Positions 5,994-9,549 of a stretch of 9,549 nucleotides of DNA are shown piece after piece (the first letter of the stretch is position 1; each line of letters opens with the position of its first letter). Both the position numbers and the translations under genes were made by a program. The notes beneath the pieces were generated by a model. It ran no database searches, was not told the origin of the DNA, and saw nothing but the letters and a program-made list of their open reading frames with translations. The stretch is taken from contig DHAH01000092.1 in the NCBI GenBank assembly GCA_002397345.1, forward strand, positions 897 through 10,445, given 5' to 3'. Source of the stretch: Clostridiales bacterium UBA4959. Its GTDB lineage: Bacteria; Bacillota; Clostridia; Oscillospirales; CAG-272.

Positions 5994-6626
5994 ATGACAT
6001 ACGAAGAGAGAATATCACGCTTCATGGCAGCGGTGCGCGCCGAGGCGGTTAAACAAAGCAGTCAAATAAACAGTGCCACCGAGGATTATATTCAGAGCGA
6101 GCTGGCAAAAGCCGAAGAAGAATTGCGTTATGAAACCGAGTCCGAGGTGCGTTCGCGCATGATAAAGCTGCGCAGGGAAATCGGTCTGTCCATTTCTACT
6201 GCACAGCGGGCGGCTGACGCCGAGCTGTATGCCTGCCGCGCCGAAATCGAGGAGGGCGTATTTTCGGAAGTTAGAAACCGTCTCGCTTCTTTTCGGCGGA
6301 CAGCGGGGTATGACGAATACCTAACCAGATGCGCCGAGGGACTGCGCGGCATGTTCGGCGAAGGCGACAGCCTGACGCTGTATTATATGCAGGGCGACGA
6401 GGGCAAGTTTGATTTATTGAAAACGATAATATCGTCGATAACATCGGCGCGTTTTGAAATTGTCCCCTCTGATAAAATCAAGCTGGGCGGGTTTACAGTC
6501 GAATGTGCCGAAAAAAAGCTCGCCGTTGATTGCACGCTCGACGGCGCGCTCGAGGGGCAGCACGAAATGTTCAGGAAAATTCCGGAACTACGTGTCGATA
6601 TTGGCCACGGTCAAATATCGGGTTGA
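5994..6626 (+). CDS. V/A-type ATPase subunit E (peripheral stalk)
   Basis: A soluble 210-residue vATP-synt_E family protein. The first 95 or so residues are a charged helix (EDYIQSELAKAEEELRYETE, then RSRMIKLRREIGL) that coils with the small G/H-like subunit. The rest is a globular alpha/beta head that binds the top of the B subunit. It includes the family's late strand pair, seen here as KLGGFTVECAEKKLAVDCTL at about 162-181. Length matches the usual 190-210. The ATG at 5994 has GGAT 6 nt upstream. An ATG at 5984 is in another frame and leads only to a short peptide. The gene stops with TGA, which supports the standard genetic code. It lies 36 bp before subunit A. Confidence 0.92.
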   Translation: MTYEERISRFMAAVRAEAVKQSSQINSATEDYIQSELAKAEEELRYETESEVRSRMIKLRREIGLSISTAQRAADAELYACRAEIEEGVFSEVRNRLASFRRTAGYDEYLTRCAEGLRGMFGEGDSLTLYYMQGDEGKFDLLKTIISSITSARFEIVPSDKIKLGGFTVECAEKKLAVDCTLDGALEGQHEMFRKIPELRVDIGHGQISG

Positions 6627-6662
6627 GTTTAAGCGGTAGGAAAAACAGGAATATAGAATAAG

Positions 6663-8411
6663 ATGAATACAACGGCAAAAATATATGGTATTAACGGGCC
6701 GGTTATAACGATTAAAAACGCGGCGGGTTTTTCCATGCAGGAGATGGTGTTCGTCGGTAAGCTGCGGTTGATCGGCGAGGTCATCGGCATAAATTCCGAC
6801 CTTACGACGATACAGGTTTACGAATCGACGACCTCGCTGCGCGCCGGCGAAGAGGTAATCGGCACGGATATGCCCATTTCGGTTACGCTCGGACCGGGTA
6901 TTATAGGCGGCATTTTCGACGGAATACAGCGCCCGCTGAAAAAAATCGGGGAGCGCGACGGCTATTTTATCAGCCGCGGCGGCAGTTACGACTCTCTCGA
7001 CACAGACAAAGAATGGGAAGTAAAACTCGTCGTTAAAAAAGGCGATAAACTTAAATCGGGCGGCATTTACGCCGTGTGCGGCGAGACACCCTCGGTTGAA
7101 CATCGCTGCATGCTGCCGCCGGGGATGGACGGCGAGGTTGTTTTCACCGCGCCCGACGGCAAATATAAGATAAATGACACCGTTTTAAAGCTCCGCACGC
7201 CGCAGGGCGAAGAAAAGGACGTCACACTCTGCCATAAATGGCCGATACGGACGCCGCGCCCGTCGCTTGAGAAGCTCGAGCTGTCGCAGCCGCTTTTGAC
7301 CGGTCAGCGCGTGCTCGACTCTATGTTCCCGCTTGCCAAGGGGGGCACCGCGGCGGTACCCGGCGGGTTCGGTACGGGCAAAACGATGATACAGCACCAG
7401 ATAGCCAAATGGTGCGACGCCGATATAATTATTTATGTCGGGTGCGGCGAGCGCGGCAACGAAATGACACAGGTGCTCGACGAGTTCGGCGAGCTTGTCG
7501 ACCCGCGTTCGGGCAAAAAGCTGACCGACCGCACAGTGCTGATCGCCAACACCTCCAATATGCCCGTCGCGGCGCGCGAAGCGTCGATATACACGGGTAT
7601 AACGCTCGCGGAATATTACCGCGATATGGGTTATGACGTCGCCATGATGGCGGACTCGACCAGCCGCTGGGCGGAAGCGCTGCGCGAGATTTCCGGCCGT
7701 CTTGAGGAAATGCCGGCAGAGGAGGGCTTCCCTGCCTATCTGCCGTCGCGACTTGCCGCCTTTTACGAGCGTGCCGGACGCGTGACGACGATGTGCGGTA
7801 AGCTCGGCTCGGTTACGGTAATCGGGGCGGTGTCGCCGCAGGGCTCGGATTTCTCCGAACCGGTCACGCAGTCGACAAAACGCTTTACGCGTTGTTTCTG
7901 GGCGCTGGACAAATCGCTTGCCTATGCGCGCCATTATCCGGCTGTCAACTGGAATGCCAGTTATACCGAATACGCCGCAGACCTCTCCGACTGGTATGAT
8001 ACCAATATCGCACCGCAGTTCTCCGAATACCGTGCGCGGATATTGCGTCTTTTGGGCGAGGAAAGCGCGCTGATGGAAATCGTAAAACTGATCGGTTCCG
8101 ATGTGCTGCCCGACGACCAAAAACTGATTATCGAAATCGCGCGCGTGATACGCATAGGCTTATTGCAGCAGAACGCGTATCACGCCGACGATACCTATGT
8201 GCCGGCGAAAAAGCAATTTTTGATGATGAAAACCATCCTGCATTTATATGACCGCGCGAAAGCCTTGACTGACCGGGCTGTGCCGCTGTCACGCCTTTTC
8301 GGCACGGGTATTTTCGACAAGCTTACTAAAATGAAATACGACATACCTAACGACAAGCCCGAAATGTTCGATGATTATATTAGGGAAATCGACGAGGCAT
8401 CATCGCGTTAA
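6663..8411 (+). CDS. V/A-type ATPase catalytic subunit A
   Basis: The catalytic head subunit, hydrolysing or making ATP at the A/B interface. It has 582 residues, near the usual 580-595. The N-terminal beta-barrel (about 1-75) begins with [15 protein letters not shown]. The insert ('bulge') domain specific to A subunits covers about 115-190. The Walker A loop GGFGTGKT is at 234-241 with K240. The catalytic glutamate is E263 in GCGERGNEM. The Walker B end is [20 protein letters not shown], followed by [20 protein letters not shown]. The loop opens with Gly-Gly where many relatives have Gly-Pro; the essential Lys and Thr remain. The C-terminal helical domain is complete. The only likely ribosome binding site is AGGA, 12 nt upstream. 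The gene lies between E and B, as in most such operons. Confidence 0.98.
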   Translation: MNTTAKIYGINGPVITIKNAAGFSMQEMVFVGKLRLIGEVIGINSDLTTIQVYESTTSLRAGEEVIGTDMPISVTLGPGIIGGIFDGIQRPLKKIGERDGYFISRGGSYDSLDTDKEWEVKLVVKKGDKLKSGGIYAVCGETPSVEHRCMLPPGMDGEVVFTAPDGKYKINDTVLKLRTPQGEEKDVTLCHKWPIRTPRPSLEKLELSQPLLTGQRVLDSMFPLAKGGTAAVPGGFGTGKTMIQHQIAKWCDADIIIYVGCGERGNEMTQVLDEFGELVDPRSGKKLTDRTVLIANTSNMPVAAREASIYTGITLAEYYRDMGYDVAMMADSTSRWAEALREISGRLEEMPAEEGFPAYLPSRLAAFYERAGRVTTMCGKLGSVTVIGAVSPQGSDFSEPVTQSTKRFTRCFWALDKSLAYARHYPAVNWNASYTEYAADLSDWYDTNIAPQFSEYRARILRLLGEESALMEIVKLIGSDVLPDDQKLIIEIARVIRIGLLQQNAYHADDTYVPAKKQFLMMKTILHLYDRAKALTDRAVPLSRLFGTGIFDKLTKMKYDIPNDKPEMFDDYIREIDEASSR

Positions 8412-8415
8412 GCAG

Positions 8416-8434
8416 GGGCGGACATTGTCCGCCC
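8416..8434 (+). repeat. GC-rich palindrome in the A-B gap
   Basis: GGGCGGAC (8416-8423) and GTCCGCCC (8427-8434) are perfect 8-bp arms around ATT, starting 5 nt after the A stop codon. The next bases, GTATGGTTTGTATATTTTG, contain no unbroken T-run, so it is not a clean terminator and B lies only 33 nt further on. It is similar in design and core bases to the palindrome at 5112-5129. It may be a member of a dispersed short repeat family or an RNA processing/stabilising hairpin. Confidence 0.55.
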
Positions 8435-8467
8435 GTATGGTTTGTATATTTTGAGGAAGATTTTACG

Positions 8468-9549
8468 ATGATAATTGAACATATCGGACTGCAGGAAATA
8501 AACGGCTCGCTGATCGTGCTCGAGGGCATTACCGACGCGTCTTTTGAAGAGCTGGTAAAGATAAAGCTTAACGATGGAACCGAGCGTACCGGACGTGTCG
8601 TCCGCATCGAGGGCGATATAGTGGTGGTACAGGTTTTCGAGGGCACGCACGGCATATCGCTGGACAATACACGCACAATTTTCTCTGCCCGTCCCATGGA
8701 GATACCGCTTGCGCCGGAAATATTAGGGCGCATATTCGATGGCGCGGCGCGCCCTGCCGACGGTAAAGGCGAGGTTTATAACTCGGAGCGCCGCGATATA
8801 AACGGACTGCCTATCAATCCCGTCAGCCGCGAATATCCGCGCAACTGCATTGTCACCGGCATATCATCCATCGACGCGCTGACGACGCTTATCAGAGGAC
8901 AAAAGCTGCCTATATTCTCGGGCGCGGGCATGAAGCATAACGAGCTTGCGGCGCAGATTGTGCGTCAGGCAAAACTGGCAGCCGAGGGTGAGGAAGACAA
9001 TTTTGCGATTGTGTTCGCCGCGATGGGCGTTAAAAACGACGTCGCCGCATTCTTCCGCCGCTCGTTCGAAAATTCCGGCGTTATGGACCGCGTCGTTATG
9101 TATTTGAACCTTATAAGCGACCCGGTCATAGAGCGTATAATCGCGCCGCGCTGCGCGCTGACTACGGCGGAATATCTGGCGTTCGGACTGGGTATGCATA
9201 TACTGGTCGTTATGACCGATATGACCTCTTATGCCGAGGCATGCCGCGAATTCAGCTCCTCCAAGGGCGAAATTCCCGGCAGAAAAGGCTATCCGGGCTA
9301 TATGTATTCCGACCTCGCGTCGCTGTACGAACGCGCGGGCATGATACACGGCGTAAAGGGTTCGGTGACGCAGATACCCATCCTTACAATGCCAAACGAC
9401 GACATCACACATCCCATACCCGACCTGACGGGTTATATTACCGAAGGGCAGATCGTGCTTGACCGCGCGCTCGAGGGCAAGGGCGTATACCCTCCCGTTG
9501 GTATTTTGCCGTCGCTGTCGCGTTTGATGAAGGACGGCATCGGCGAGGG
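8468..9549 (+). CDS. V/A-type ATPase non-catalytic subunit B (runs off right edge)
   Basis: The regulatory head subunit that alternates with A in the hexamer. The first 360 codons are visible, open to the window's edge, out of a usual 460 or so. The N-terminal barrel starts [20 protein letters not shown]. The P-loop position holds [14 protein letters not shown] (about 151-164), lacking the GKT of catalytic subunits, as is normal for B. Other family marks are the [20 protein letters not shown] segment near 249-268, [21 protein letters not shown] (about 271-291) and [14 protein letters not shown] at the end. R352 in SLSR matches the position of the arginine finger that B lends to the A site. 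The ATG has GAGGAAG 8 nt upstream. The missing part would be the C-terminal helical domain; subunit D is expected next. Confidence 0.97.
   Translation, partial: MIIEHIGLQEINGSLIVLEGITDASFEELVKIKLNDGTERTGRVVRIEGDIVVVQVFEGTHGISLDNTRTIFSARPMEIPLAPEILGRIFDGAARPADGKGEVYNSERRDINGLPINPVSREYPRNCIVTGISSIDALTTLIRGQKLPIFSGAGMKHNELAAQIVRQAKLAAEGEEDNFAIVFAAMGVKNDVAAFFRRSFENSGVMDRVVMYLNLISDPVIERIIAPRCALTTAEYLAFGLGMHILVVMTDMTSYAEACREFSSSKGEIPGRKGYPGYMYSDLASLYERAGMIHGVKGSVTQIPILTMPNDDITHPIPDLTGYITEGQIVLDRALEGKGVYPPVGILPSLSRLMKDGIGE

Noticed and set aside
7362..7385. GGFGTGKT instead of GPFGSGKT in subunit A as a sign of lost activity
   Set aside because: The Lys and Thr that contact phosphate are intact, as are E263 and the Walker B region, and the Pro position is not essential across P-loop families.
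7185..8120. Long open frame (311 codons) on the minus strand opposite subunit A
   Set aside because: It is antisense to the best-conserved gene in the window, and its translation is Arg/His/Gly-rich with no recognisable motif. It is a by-product of codon bias in A.
8416..8450. Intrinsic terminator ending the operon after subunit A
   Set aside because: The stem is strong but no T-run follows it, and the well-formed subunit B gene with its own ribosome binding site starts 33 nt further on.
8864..9412. Minus-strand open frame (182 codons) opposite subunit B
   Set aside because: It is fully contained in the B coding region, which matches its family throughout. No ribosome binding site or motif supports the antisense frame.

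Overview
The window looks like chromosomal DNA from an anaerobic Firmicute, most likely a Clostridia/Oscillospirales-type genome. The grounds are a bacterial V/A-type (archaeal-like) rotary ATPase operon of the kind carried by clostridia, a formate-tetrahydrofolate ligase gene, strong GGAGG ribosome binding sites, AT-rich intergenic promoters around moderately GC-rich genes, and TGA used as a normal stop. This taxonomic placement is inference; no rRNA or other marker gene is present.

Left part (1-1308, minus strand): the 5' end of fhs (formate-tetrahydrofolate ligase) runs off the left edge. It has its own promoter (440-468) and a leader of about 85 nt that contains a perfect 8-bp hairpin. 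Upstream of it, on the same strand, is a NYN-domain protein (PIN-like RNase fold plus a C-terminal winged-helix-like region). Its leader holds a good promoter and an odd start-stop arrangement at the ribosome binding site.

The gap 1309-1527 is a divergent regulatory region. The NYN promoter points left. A weaker promoter, overlapped by a 7+7 bp inverted repeat, points right into the ATPase operon.

Right part (1528-9549, plus strand): one tightly packed operon in the order G/H-like stalk, C, I, K, F, E, A, B, with B cut by the right edge; subunit D is presumably just beyond. A and B form the catalytic/non-catalytic head. E and the small coiled-coil protein form the peripheral stalk. C and F link the central rotor to the membrane part. 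I and K form the ion channel and rotor ring. ATP hydrolysis or synthesis in A/B is thus coupled to H+ or Na+ movement through I/K. The c-type subunit K has a one-carboxylate, two-helix proteolipid domain behind an unrelated N-terminal two-helix extension. Two look-alike GC-rich palindromes sit in intergenic gaps, before K and before B, and another hairpin sits between F and E.

I see no tRNA, rRNA, CRISPR array, insertion sequence or phage gene. No stretch over 300 bases lacks a gene. The most unusual points are regulatory and architectural; I do not see a wholly new system.
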